A DNA stretch of 64,000 nt. It comes from Caldimonas mangrovi. Lineage in GTDB: Bacteria > Pseudomonadota > Gammaproteobacteria > Burkholderiales > Burkholderiaceae_C. The notes below the pieces were generated by a model. The model was not told the DNA's origin. It was given only the letters and a program-made list of their open reading frames with translations, and made no database searches. Below are positions 53,565 to 61,825 of this stretch, in pieces. Positions within the stretch are counted from its first letter, which is position 1. The number at the start of each line of letters is the position of its first letter. The translations under genes and the position numbers were made by a program. Location: NCBI RefSeq assembly GCF_023721835.1, contig NZ_JAMKFE010000003.1, positions 62,001 through 126,000 on the forward strand, given 5' to 3'.

Positions 53565-55628
53565 TTGACACGCCTGCCTGAACCCGGCTTCCACTCCACT
53601 TGCCTGATCGCCAGGAACTGGGGCGTGTGGCGCATTCCGACGCTGCAGGCACTGCTGCACGAGTACAAGATCGCGTTCCGGGCGTGTCCTCGGGGGGCAG
53701 ATGCTATCGCCGTCATTGGATGGGGGCGCAAGTCGAGCGGAGAGGCGGCCCGCAGATATGCTGATCGGCACGGGCTCCGGTTCTTGTGTCTTGAAGACGG
53801 CTTTCTTCGATCTATCGGTTTGGGCCGTACCAGTCCGCCGCTATCGATCGTTGTCGATGACCTCGGGGTCTACTACGACGCAACTTCTTCATCACGGCTT
53901 GAAAGGCTGATTGCTTCACAGCATGACGAGTACCAGCGTCGCAGAGCGCGTGATCTAACGTCTCTGTGGCGCACAGCGCGCGTCTCCAAATACAACCATG
54001 CGCGCACTGCCGCGCTGCCAATCGAGGGTTCTTTCGTTCTCGCCGTCGATCAAACCGCAGGGGATGCGTCCATTCAGTATGGCTTGGCCGAAGCATCCAG
54101 CTTCCGGCGAATGCTGGATGCCGCTCTCAGCGAGTATCCGCATCTGCCCGTTGTGCTGAAAGTGCATCCGGACGTGATTTCCGGGCGCAAGCAGGGGCAC
54201 TTCAATACGCTCACACCGGGCGAAGCCGCCCGAGTCTTGTTGCTCGCGACCGACGCTCACCCGCCCGACATCCTGTATGCGGCACACGCCGTCTACACCG
54301 TCACATCACAGATGGGTTTCGAGGGATTGCTATGGGGCAAGCCCGTGCGGACGTTCGGCATGCCTTTCTATGCGGGTTGGGGCGTGACGCAGGATGACGT
54401 GCCGGCGCCGGGCCGCCGCTCGTCTCAGCCTAGGGTATCCATCGAGGACCTTGTGCATGCTGCGCTGGTGGAGTATCCCCGCTACATCGACCCGGAGACC
54501 GGAATGCGATGTGAAGTGGAGAGGCTCGTCGAATGGATGGGGCTGCAACGGCGGATGCGCGAGCGCTTCCCCGCGCAGATCCATGCGGTGAACTTCTCCG
54601 CTTGGAAGCGTCCGATCGTGCGGGCGTTCTTTGGCGGCAGCGCTGTGAATTTTGTCGAGCGCGACAGCACGATCCCGGCAGGGGGGACACTTGCCGTGTG
54701 GGGGCGTTCGGGGGCCGGCGACGTGCAGACATCCGCGCCGGGAGACGAGTCGCGCACGGCCGGGGAACACCGCTCGCCGCCGCGGCAAGTCCTTCGCCTG
54801 GAGGACGGATTTCTTCGGTCGGTCGGACTGGGCGCTGACTTGGTGCGGCCCCTGTCGTGGGTGATCGATCGTCGCGGCATCTACTACGATGCCACCACCC
54901 CGTCCGATCTGGAGTGGCTGCTGCAGGAAACCGCATTCGACCCACCTCTCCTGGAGCGAGCCAAGCGCCTCCGTGAGCGCATCACTCAGGCTGGCATCAC
55001 CAAGTACAACGTCGGCTCAGGCGAGTGGGCGCGGCCTGCAACCGCCCAGCGCGTTGTCCTCGTCCCCGGGCAAGTGGAGTCCGACGCTTCCATCGCGCTC
55101 GGTGCTCGGGGCGTGCGCACGAACATCGCTCTGCTTCAAGCGGTCAGGCAGGTCGCCCCTGAAGCCCACATTGTCTACAAGCCCCACCCGGACGTCGTTG
55201 CCAAGCTGCGCCGTGCAGGGGCGGGTGAAGCCGATGCATCACGCTACTGCGATGAAATCGTCGTCGACACGCCGATGCACCTGTTGCTGGATCGAGTCGA
55301 CGAAGTGCATGTGCTCACATCGCTGGCGGGCTTCGAAGCCCTGTTGCGCGGCAAGCCTGTCACCTGCCACGGCAGCCCGTTTTACGCGGGCTGGGGCCTT
55401 ACCACGGACGTCCATGCGCACCCGCGCCGTACACGCCGGCTCGCGCTGGACGAACTGGTCGCAGCAACGCTCATCCTGTATCCGACCTATGTCAGCCGCA
55501 CCACGGGCGCTTTCACGACGCCCGAGCGCGCGCTCGACGAATTGCTCGACTGGCGGTCTCGTGGTCGTTCGGAAGCCGGGTGGTGGCGCAAGGGTTTAAG
55601 GTGGGTGCTCGGTTGGCGCAGACGTTGA
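53565..55628 (+). CDS. kpsC: Capsule linker beta-Kdo transferase KpsC
   Basis: 687 residues from a TTG at 53565; no in-frame ATG gives the full N-terminal domain. Two homologous halves, each with LEDGFLRSxGLG (near 77 and 411), a PLSxxxDxxGxYYDA block, K-YN and PHPDV motifs and an FYAGWG end. This is the dual-transferase KpsC layout (GT99 and GT107-like) that, with KpsS, builds the poly-Kdo linker on the capsule lipid anchor. The halves are intact. The 60-bp gap upstream holds only a short unrelated frame. Confidence 0.9.
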   Translation: MTRLPEPGFHSTCLIARNWGVWRIPTLQALLHEYKIAFRACPRGADAIAVIGWGRKSSGEAARRYADRHGLRFLCLEDGFLRSIGLGRTSPPLSIVVDDLGVYYDATSSSRLERLIASQHDEYQRRRARDLTSLWRTARVSKYNHARTAALPIEGSFVLAVDQTAGDASIQYGLAEASSFRRMLDAALSEYPHLPVVLKVHPDVISGRKQGHFNTLTPGEAARVLLLATDAHPPDILYAAHAVYTVTSQMGFEGLLWGKPVRTFGMPFYAGWGVTQDDVPAPGRRSSQPRVSIEDLVHAALVEYPRYIDPETGMRCEVERLVEWMGLQRRMRERFPAQIHAVNFSAWKRPIVRAFFGGSAVNFVERDSTIPAGGTLAVWGRSGAGDVQTSAPGDESRTAGEHRSPPRQVLRLEDGFLRSVGLGADLVRPLSWVIDRRGIYYDATTPSDLEWLLQETAFDPPLLERAKRLRERITQAGITKYNVGSGEWARPATAQRVVLVPGQVESDASIALGARGVRTNIALLQAVRQVAPEAHIVYKPHPDVVAKLRRAGAGEADASRYCDEIVVDTPMHLLLDRVDEVHVLTSLAGFEALLRGKPVTCHGSPFYAGWGLTTDVHAHPRRTRRLALDELVAATLILYPTYVSRTTGAFTTPERALDELLDWRSRGRSEAGWWRKGLRWVLGWRRR

Positions 55629-55657
55629 GCGGTGGGACGGCCAGGGGTAAATAGCCA

Positions 55658-55686
55658 TTGATTATTGAAATCGGCGCGCGTATTGA
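55658..55686 (+). promoter_or_regulatory. Predicted promoter of kpsS
   Basis: TTGATT (55658-55663), a 17-bp spacer and TATTGA (55681-55686) in an AT-rich patch after the kpsC stop, about 200 bp before kpsS. The spacing is ideal and both boxes are near consensus. It would separate kpsS transcription from the upstream operon. Confidence 0.45.
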
Positions 55687-55884
55687 GGGAGTCTCCGGTT
55701 CTGACTGTTGCTGACGCCGGCCCTATTCTTCTGTGGCACGAAGCACACATTTGCTATCACCGGCCCCCGCTTGAAGGGGGCGTCCCAAGGCTGGCTGGGC
55801 CACAATACCGGGCTTGGCGCCCCAGACCCGTGCATTTGCCGTTGGCCGGCACGCACGTATCGGGCATCGCCGCTACGTATATCG

Positions 55885-57279
55885 ATGCCCCACCCCGCTT
55901 CGCTCCTGTCGCTGTTGCGCCACCGCCGCCCCCTGCTGTTGCAGGGGCCGATGGGGCCCTTCTTCGCGCGGCTGGCGGATTACCTCGAGGCGCACGGCCA
56001 GCAGGTCTACAAGATCAACTTCAACGGCGGGGATGGCTTGTTCTTTCGCCGTCCGGGTGCCGTGGCCTACACCGGGCGGGCGGCCGACTGGCCGCAATGG
56101 CTGGAAACGCACCTGCACTCGCACCGCGTCGACGCGATCGTGCTGTTTGGCCAGACGCGGCCGATGCACATTGCTGCGCGCAAGGTGGCAGCGCAACTGG
56201 GCCTGCCTGTCTATGTCTTCGAAGAAGGCTACCTGCGGCCCGACTACGTGACGCTCGAGCTTGGCGGTGTGAATGGCGATTCAGCCGTGCCCAAGGAGCC
56301 CTCGTTCTACCGTTCGCTGCCCACGCGGCCCTTGCCGCCAGCCATGCCCACGCGGCAAAGCTTCTTGTCGATGATGGCCTACGCGATGGTCTACGGTTTG
56401 GCCGCCAACGCGATGCGCTGGCGCTATCCGTTCCAGAAGCATCACCGTTCGCTCAACCCGCTGACCGAGTCGTTCAAGTGGGCGCGGGGCGGGTGGCGCA
56501 AGCTGGCACACGCATGGGCCGAACGGCATGTGCTCGCGCAGCTCACGTCGCCAGAGCGTTCCAGGCAGTGGTTCCTGTTGCCGCTGCAGGTGCACAACGA
56601 CAGCCAGATCCTCCATCACTCGCCCTACCCGAGCGTCGAAGTGATGATCGACGAGGTGATGGAGTCGTTCGCGTGCCACGCCGACTCGCGCGACTGGCTC
56701 GTCATCAAGCATCACCCGATGGACCGGGCCTACCGGGACTACGCAGCCTTCATCGATGAACGCGCGCGGGCTCATGGCGTTAGCAAGCGGGTGCTCTACG
56801 TGCACGACTTGCACCTGCCCACGCTGCTGAAGCATGCGCGCGGCGTGGTCACGGTTAACAGCACGACCGGCCTGCAGGCATTGTTCCACGGCACCCCGGT
56901 GCTCACGCTGGGCGACTGCTTCTACGCGATCCCGGGGCTCGTGAGCCAGAAGCCGCTGAAAGGCTTCTGGCGCAGCCCGAGCGGGGTCGACGCCGCGCTG
57001 TTCCAGCGCTTCCGCCACTACCTGGTCCGCCACACGCAGCTCAATGCGAGCTTTTATGCCGACACCCCGGCCTTGCGCGTGCCGGCGTTGCATGCCGTAG
57101 GCGAGGGGGGCGTGCTCGACGACGTGGCCTCGCTGGTCAGCCAGCCGGGCCTGATGATGGACGCTGTCGAAGCACGCCAGGCGTTGTCGCCGGTGCAGGC
57201 GCAGGTGTTGGGGGGCACTCTCCCAGCAGCACCCTCCGGCGAGACCTGGAGCCAGACACAACCGATGCGCATGCCTTAA
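55885..57279 (+). CDS. kpsS: Capsule linker Kdo transferase KpsS
   Basis: 464 residues from ATG at 55885. KpsS/Capsule_synth family: LLLQGPMGPFFARLADYLEAHGQQVYKINFNGGD at the N-terminus, VFEEGYLRPDYVTLE in the middle, and VIKHHPMDRAYRDY ... VVTVNSTTGLQALFHGTPVLTLGD in the C-terminal half. KpsS adds the first Kdo to the lipid acceptor and KpsC extends it. Codon usage is high GC, like the core genome, unlike the serotype-specific genes upstream. xth follows after 36 bp. Confidence 0.92.
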   Translation: MPHPASLLSLLRHRRPLLLQGPMGPFFARLADYLEAHGQQVYKINFNGGDGLFFRRPGAVAYTGRAADWPQWLETHLHSHRVDAIVLFGQTRPMHIAARKVAAQLGLPVYVFEEGYLRPDYVTLELGGVNGDSAVPKEPSFYRSLPTRPLPPAMPTRQSFLSMMAYAMVYGLAANAMRWRYPFQKHHRSLNPLTESFKWARGGWRKLAHAWAERHVLAQLTSPERSRQWFLLPLQVHNDSQILHHSPYPSVEVMIDEVMESFACHADSRDWLVIKHHPMDRAYRDYAAFIDERARAHGVSKRVLYVHDLHLPTLLKHARGVVTVNSTTGLQALFHGTPVLTLGDCFYAIPGLVSQKPLKGFWRSPSGVDAALFQRFRHYLVRHTQLNASFYADTPALRVPALHAVGEGGVLDDVASLVSQPGLMMDAVEARQALSPVQAQVLGGTLPAAPSGETWSQTQPMRMP

Positions 57280-57315
57280 AGTCCAGCCGGTGTCTTTCTC
57301 CGGCTCCGGTCTCTC

Positions 57316-58098
57316 ATGCTTCGCGTCATCTCCGCCAACCTCAACGGCATTCGCTCCGCCACCACCAAAGGCTTCTTTCCCTGGCTCGCCCAACAGCAGG
57401 CTGATGTTGTCTGCGTGCAGGAGCTCAAGGCCCAGGACTGCGACATCGTCGACACGGTGCGCCAGGCCGATGGGCTCCAGGGCTGGTTTCACTGTGCCGA
57501 GAAGAAGGGCTACAGCGGCGTCGGCCTGTACGCGCGCAAGCAGCCCGATCGGGTGGTGTCGGGCATCGGCCATGCGGGCTTCGACGCCGAAGGCCGCTAC
57601 ATCCGGGCCGATTGGGGCAACCTGTCGGTGATCTCGCTGTACCTGCCGTCCGGCTCGTCGGGCGAAGAGCGGCAGCAGATGAAGTTCCAGTTCATGGACG
57701 AATTCTTCCCGGTGCTGCAAGGCCTGCGTGCCGAAGGCCGCGAGATTGTCATCTGCGGCGACTGGAACATCGCCCACCAGGAAATCGACCTGAAGAACTG
57801 GAAGAGCAACCAGAAGAATTCGGGCTTCCTGCCCGAAGAACGCGCCTGGCTGACGCGGGTGCTGGACGAACTGGGCTGGGTCGACGTGTACCGCCGGCTG
57901 CACCCCGACACCACCGGCGAGGCCTACACCTGGTGGAGCAACCGCGGGCAGGCGTGGGCGAACAACGTCGGGTGGCGCATCGACTATCACGTCGCCACGC
58001 CGGGCTTGGCCGCCACGGCCAAGCGCGCCGCAATCTACAAAGACGAGCGCTTCTCGGACCATGCGCCGCTGACGATCGACTACGACCACCCGTTCTGA
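57316..58098 (+). CDS. xth: Exodeoxyribonuclease III
   Basis: 260 residues. AP endonuclease and 3'-5' exonuclease of base-excision repair. Metal and catalytic residues are in place: N8 in SANLNGIRS, E36 in VCVQELKAQ, the ICGDWNIAH Asp/Asn pair, and the C-terminal SDHAPLTIDYD with the catalytic His. Length is normal. It is a housekeeping gene directly after kpsS, whereas pyrE lies on the other side of the capsule locus. Confidence 0.96.
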   Translation: MLRVISANLNGIRSATTKGFFPWLAQQQADVVCVQELKAQDCDIVDTVRQADGLQGWFHCAEKKGYSGVGLYARKQPDRVVSGIGHAGFDAEGRYIRADWGNLSVISLYLPSGSSGEERQQMKFQFMDEFFPVLQGLRAEGREIVICGDWNIAHQEIDLKNWKSNQKNSGFLPEERAWLTRVLDELGWVDVYRRLHPDTTGEAYTWWSNRGQAWANNVGWRIDYHVATPGLAATAKRAAIYKDERFSDHAPLTIDYDHPF

Positions 58099-58128
58099 CT
58101 TTGTCGCAGGGGGCGCTTCCGTCCCGGG

Positions 58129-59010
58129 CTAATTCATGCCGAACAGCGCAGCCCCGTTCTCCCACGCAACCCGCCTCGCCACATCGCCGGGCAAACCACC
58201 GAGCCACACCCGGTACCCGCGCATCAGCTCCTCGTAGTACTGCCAACGCTGGTTGATCCAGGTGTCCGAGCCGATCACGAAACGGTCCGGGTAGCGCAGC
58301 AGCAGCTCCCGCCATGCGGGTGCCAGTTGACCGTCGTCCTGGGTCAGCCCCGGCCGGTACGACAGCTCACCGACCAGGCCGGGGTGCCGGTCGAACAGTT
58401 CGCGCACCCGTTCCACCGGCACGCCGCCGATGCCGGTGTGGGCCCAGATCAGGCGGGCCTTCGGCGCATGGGCGAACAGCTTGTCGATCGCGACGTCGTC
58501 GACATGCGCCAGCACCACCAGGTCGCGGTCCTGGGCCAGCTGCATCAAACGGCGGGCCACCGGGCCGTCGGCGTTGGCGCTGTCGTACAAGTGGAATTCG
58601 CCGATGCCGCGGTAGGGCCCGGCCGGCGTGCCGCGCGCCAGCTCGTCCTGCACCATGCGATAGATGGAATCGTCGGCGAACCAGCCGGTGTAATCGGCCC
58701 GGTTCCGGTACAGCCGGATGAACGGCACCACCGTCACGCCGGCGGCGCGGGTTTCGTCGCGCGCGGCGGCCAGGGCCCGGGTCCCGTCGTTCGGGCGGCT
58801 GTTGGCGACGATCGCTTGTACGCCGCTGCGCTGCATGCGGCCCAGCACGTCGGGCAGTGGGTGGGGCGCCTGCGCATCGTCGTTGTAGTGCAGGTGGGTG
58901 TCGAACAGCGGGCCGTTGTACGTAGGCGGTGCGGCAGGCGACAACCCGGCGGCGAGGGCCAGGAGCCCGCCAGCGACTGTGGGCAGCAGAAGGTGGCGCA
59001 GGTGCGGCAT
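58129..59010 (-). CDS. Secreted amidohydrolase family protein
   Basis: 293 residues from ATG at 59010 (a TTG four codons upstream is possible). Signal peptide ([29 protein letters not shown]), then an amidohydrolase TIM barrel: FDTHLHYND (metal-binding HxH), [36 protein letters not shown] and [13 protein letters not shown] (terminal Asp). This pattern fits the amidohydrolase_2 (TIM-barrel, decarboxylase-like) group, here exported. Substrate unknown. Converges with xth and is divergent from the ART-like gene. Confidence 0.85.
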   Translation of the reverse strand: MPHLRHLLLPTVAGGLLALAAGLSPAAPPTYNGPLFDTHLHYNDDAQAPHPLPDVLGRMQRSGVQAIVANSRPNDGTRALAAARDETRAAGVTVVPFIRLYRNRADYTGWFADDSIYRMVQDELARGTPAGPYRGIGEFHLYDSANADGPVARRLMQLAQDRDLVVLAHVDDVAIDKLFAHAPKARLIWAHTGIGGVPVERVRELFDRHPGLVGELSYRPGLTQDDGQLAPAWRELLLRYPDRFVIGSDTWINQRWQYYEELMRGYRVWLGGLPGDVARRVAWENGAALFGMN

Positions 59011-59034
59011 GGGTGGCGTCAACTATAGGGTCGC

Positions 59035-59059
59035 TTCGCGAATTCGCACACCACTTCAT
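59035..59059 (+). promoter_or_regulatory. Near-match to a PIP/hrp box
   Basis: TTCGC-N15-TTCAT about 120 bp upstream of the ART-like gene. The plant-inducible-promoter consensus of HrpX/HrpB regulons is TTCGB-N15-TTCGB, so the second half-site has one key mismatch. The expected -10 region about 30 bp further on is not convincing. Weak evidence. Confidence 0.2.
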
Positions 59060-59177
59060 TTCCGTGAGGCTGACCAGTGCTCCCTGGGCCATAAACCCCC
59101 ACTGTGCTCCGCGCGGCGAGTCGGCGTAAGGCGTTACGCGGAGAGGTCGCGCGCTCGATATCACCTTGAGAGGCCAT

Positions 59178-60632
59178 ATGCCGCTGCATCGACCGAACTG
59201 GCCACCATTCGTCAAGAAGTACATCCCCAAGGGCGATTTCAGCGAACGTATCGGGTTGGGACGAAAGGCTCCAACGGAAAACCCTGCCCCGTCGCCGGTC
59301 GCTGCCGATGTACCCCGTCGTTCGAACCCGTCTCCGATGCTGGCGCCGAGGCAATCGATCTCGTTGGCCGAGCCGTCGTCCGCGGCCGCTTTGCCAGCAA
59401 CAGCCGGGGCCGGACCGACATCGGGTGCGCCCTCCGGCATACCGGTGGCCCCGCAGAGTGATGCTGCGCCGATGGCTGGGCCTTCGACGTGGTATGCCCC
59501 TCCTCGAGCGAGTGGCGGCTTGGCGGCGGCGCACCTTGGCCACTCTCGTGCATCGTCGAGTTGGAGCGAGGGCACTCCATCCGATTCGATGAACAGCAGC
59601 AAAGCCGCATCGTTTGAGTCATTGCTGCAACGAACCGGCCTGATGGCCCGCGGTGTTCAAGCAAGCGCGACGCACGACACCACTGCGTCGACGGAGAGGT
59701 TCGCGGTCTTCAAGGATCGGGACGGCCTGCGCCTCCATGCCAGAAATTCCGAGCGGACATACGATTTTTCGGTCACATACCAGGTTGGAGCGCCGGCGCA
59801 TCTGGCACCAGAAGCGCGCGAATGCCTGCGCGCTCGCTTCCCGGACGATTCAACGCTTCTCACCCATATGAAGCAGCTGCTTGCTGCCGATTTCTCGAAT
59901 CTGAAGGACGAGGTGGTGTATTCACCGGACTACCTGAAGGCGCATGAAAAAGCGTTCTTGAGCATGGGTAAGCTGGATCCTCGCAGGCGCGCCCTGGAAA
60001 ATTGGGCCGAGCCGGAGAACCAGTACACCTCGCTTTTGAACTGGTCACTGATCGATTACTCGACCACCGGTGAAGCGGAGCGCATTGAAAACGAAGACGC
60101 CTTGCGGCCGGAAGCGGATCTCGATCCCATCGAAGAGGAAGTCCACCTCACCAAGGGGTTGCTTGCGCTTCCTCCTTTGAGTGATGTGATTCCAACCTTG
60201 AGGGTCGCCACGGCGGATGCCGAGCACTACTCCAAAGTGGACGAAAAGGGACGTTTTGCGATCAGCGGGAAAATCGAGCCGGGCGACTATGTTTCGAACT
60301 ATCCGATTCCGATGTCGACGACGTCAGGCGTCAACCTGGAGCAGTTCTCGACACTCGACGCCAGCAACAAGGAGATTCGAGTCCTTCAATTCTTCGGGAA
60401 AACTTGCAAACCGCTGCTAAAGATCAACCCGGTGGACGACGAAGAAAAAGAGGTCTTGTACCACTCGAGATCGGCCTATCAACTTCTGGGCGCAGCCCTT
60501 GCCGTCCCTTCGGACAATCGCGTTTGCCCTCGCCTGGTCGCGCTGTATTGCGCGGTCGACGATCAAGACCCGAAGACGCTCAAGAACATTCATACGGGGC
60601 ACCTGCCGAAGCACTTTCTGCGCGATTTATGA
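59178..60632 (+). CDS. Probable mono-ADP-ribosyltransferase effector
   Basis: 484 residues from ATG at 59178, with GAGAGG upstream. Residues 1-145 are Ser/Pro/Ala-rich and probably disordered, without a Sec signal, as in secreted effectors. The C-terminal part shows the R-S-E ADP-ribosyltransferase layout: R342 in PTLRVATAD, an STS-like MSTTS at about 379-383 preceded by GDYVSNYPIP, and an ExE (E423-K-E425) in EEKEVLYHSRS. The spacings (about 38 and 43 residues) match arginine-specific toxins. It transfers ADP-ribose from NAD to a protein, if active. GC is well below the neighbours. The secretion route (T3SS or T6SS) is not shown. Confidence 0.6.
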   Translation: MPLHRPNWPPFVKKYIPKGDFSERIGLGRKAPTENPAPSPVAADVPRRSNPSPMLAPRQSISLAEPSSAAALPATAGAGPTSGAPSGIPVAPQSDAAPMAGPSTWYAPPRASGGLAAAHLGHSRASSSWSEGTPSDSMNSSKAASFESLLQRTGLMARGVQASATHDTTASTERFAVFKDRDGLRLHARNSERTYDFSVTYQVGAPAHLAPEARECLRARFPDDSTLLTHMKQLLAADFSNLKDEVVYSPDYLKAHEKAFLSMGKLDPRRRALENWAEPENQYTSLLNWSLIDYSTTGEAERIENEDALRPEADLDPIEEEVHLTKGLLALPPLSDVIPTLRVATADAEHYSKVDEKGRFAISGKIEPGDYVSNYPIPMSTTSGVNLEQFSTLDASNKEIRVLQFFGKTCKPLLKINPVDDEEKEVLYHSRSAYQLLGAALAVPSDNRVCPRLVALYCAVDDQDPKTLKNIHTGHLPKHFLRDL

Positions 60633-60862
60633 CAGGGCAATGGCGCGATGCCGGAGCGGCCGACCCTCCCCGTGCCGCGCCTGCAGCCCAACACGGCAGA
60701 CCGCCTCCTCTGGCTGTAGGACCTGGCCGACACGCGTCGTCGCGCTGTCCTATCGGGTGTGCGCGACTTGTCCTGCATCTGCAGTGCTGGGCGCTCCATA
60801 AGCTTCGTTCACCACGCGATGCAGCGATGCGCCGCTTCAATGAACCGCTTAGGAGGAAACCC

Positions 60863-61420
60863 ATGCGAACGACAACCCCCCACCGCCTTGCGCGAGCCGT
60901 CGCGGCAGCTGTTGGCGCCTTGGCCCTTGCCGCCGGCGCCCAGGCCGCAGGTGACAAGACCGTGTACGAGCAGGCACAGGCCACGGCCAAGGCCCAGTAC
61001 GACACCGCACGCAAGCAGTGCGACAGCCTGTCAGGCAACGCCAAGGACGTGTGCGTGACCGAAGCCAAGGCCACGCGGACGACGGCGGAAGCCCGGGCCA
61101 AGGCCAGCTACGAAGGCACGCCGAAGGCGCAGCAGAAGGCGGCCGAGGACGTTGCACGGGCCGAATACAGCGTGGCGAAGGAACGCTGCGACGAACGCTC
61201 CGGCAACGCCGAGGACGTCTGCGAGAAGGACGCTAAGGCGGCTTACGAACGCGCGAAGGCGGAGGCTCGCCTCGACAAGACGGTGGGCGAGGCCCGCCAG
61301 GAGGCGGTCGAACACAAGCGCGAAGCGACCATCGACGCGCAGGCCGAACGCTGTGATTCGCTGGCCGGCGACGCGAAGGCGGCCTGCCTGGACCGCGCCC
61401 GCAACCCGCTCCGCGACTGA
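60863..61420 (+). CDS. Periplasmic Ala/Lys-rich protein with three cysteine repeats
   Basis: 185 residues from ATG at 60863 with a perfect AGGAGG site. Signal peptide (MRTTTPHRLARAVAAAVGALALAAGAQAA), then three helical repeats each containing a C-D-S/E-x-x-G-x-A-K/E-D/A-x-C motif (CDSLSGNAKDVC, CDERSGNAEDVC, CDSLAGDAKAAC). The spacing suggests a disulphide in each repeat. Highly charged, rich in Ala, Lys and Glu. Common in Burkholderiales as a hypothetical protein; function unknown. It precedes the CsbD-like gene, both possibly stress-related. Confidence 0.7.
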   Translation: MRTTTPHRLARAVAAAVGALALAAGAQAAGDKTVYEQAQATAKAQYDTARKQCDSLSGNAKDVCVTEAKATRTTAEARAKASYEGTPKAQQKAAEDVARAEYSVAKERCDERSGNAEDVCEKDAKAAYERAKAEARLDKTVGEARQEAVEHKREATIDAQAERCDSLAGDAKAACLDRARNPLRD

Positions 61421-61537
61421 ACTGCACCATGGATAAGGGCCCTGCCGTGCCCGTCTGCCGACGCTACCGACACCCGAAGGCATGCCGGCACCCAGGGCCC
61501 TTTGCCGAACCACACTTTTTCACCGAAAGGACATGAC

Positions 61538-61738
61538 ATGAACTGGGACCGTATCGAAGGCAACTGGCGTCAACTCAAGGGCAAGGCGATCGAGCAGTGG
61601 GGCAAGCTCACTGACGACGACTTCGACCGCATGGATGGCAAGCGCGAACAACTGGTGGGGCGCATCCAGGAAGCCTACGGCGTCTCGCGCGATGAAGCCG
61701 ACCGCCAGGTGGACGACTGGTCGAACCGCCTGATGTGA
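61538..61738 (+). CDS. CsbD-like stress protein
   Basis: 66 residues from ATG at 61538, preceded by AAAGGA. The opening [28 protein letters not shown] and the [15 protein letters not shown] segment are the hallmark of CsbD/YjbJ proteins, which are abundant small helical proteins made in stress or stationary phase. Cytoplasmic, probably disordered to helical. The AAGGGCCCTG repeat pair at 61435-61444 and 61493-61502 upstream may form a long-loop hairpin. Confidence 0.92.
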   Translation: MNWDRIEGNWRQLKGKAIEQWGKLTDDDFDRMDGKREQLVGRIQEAYGVSRDEADRQVDDWSNRLM

Positions 61739-61743
61739 ACACC

Positions 61744-61769
61744 GGCGGGCGTTGCGCTGCACGCCCGCC
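61744..61769 (+). terminator. Hairpin after the CsbD-like gene
   Basis: Perfect 9-bp stem (GGCGGGCGT/ACGCCCGCC, 8-nt loop) starting 6 bases after the stop. No T-run, so an imperfect terminator or mRNA-protecting structure. Confidence 0.45.
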
Positions 61770-61825
61770 ACGCTGCCGGTGCGGCCGGCGCTACCATGAG
61801 CGTCTCTCAACGCGAGCTGGCGCTC

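Noticed and set aside
55665-55884. In-frame extension of kpsS upstream of 55885
   Set aside because: The added 59 residues have no similarity to KpsS N-termini and cover the predicted promoter; the ATG at 55885 matches the family start.
37846-57279. Assignment of the sugar pathway to legionaminic acid
   Set aside because: The dehydratase is PseB-like, the gene order is B-C-F-G-H-I and a PseH-type acetyltransferase is present; no LegB/LegC-type or GDP-sugar genes are seen.
61435-61502. AAGGGCCCTG/CAGGGCCCTT pair before the CsbD-like gene as a riboswitch or terminator
   Set aside because: The loop is about 48 nt, there is no conserved aptamer-like core and only a short T-run, so a specific claim is not supported.
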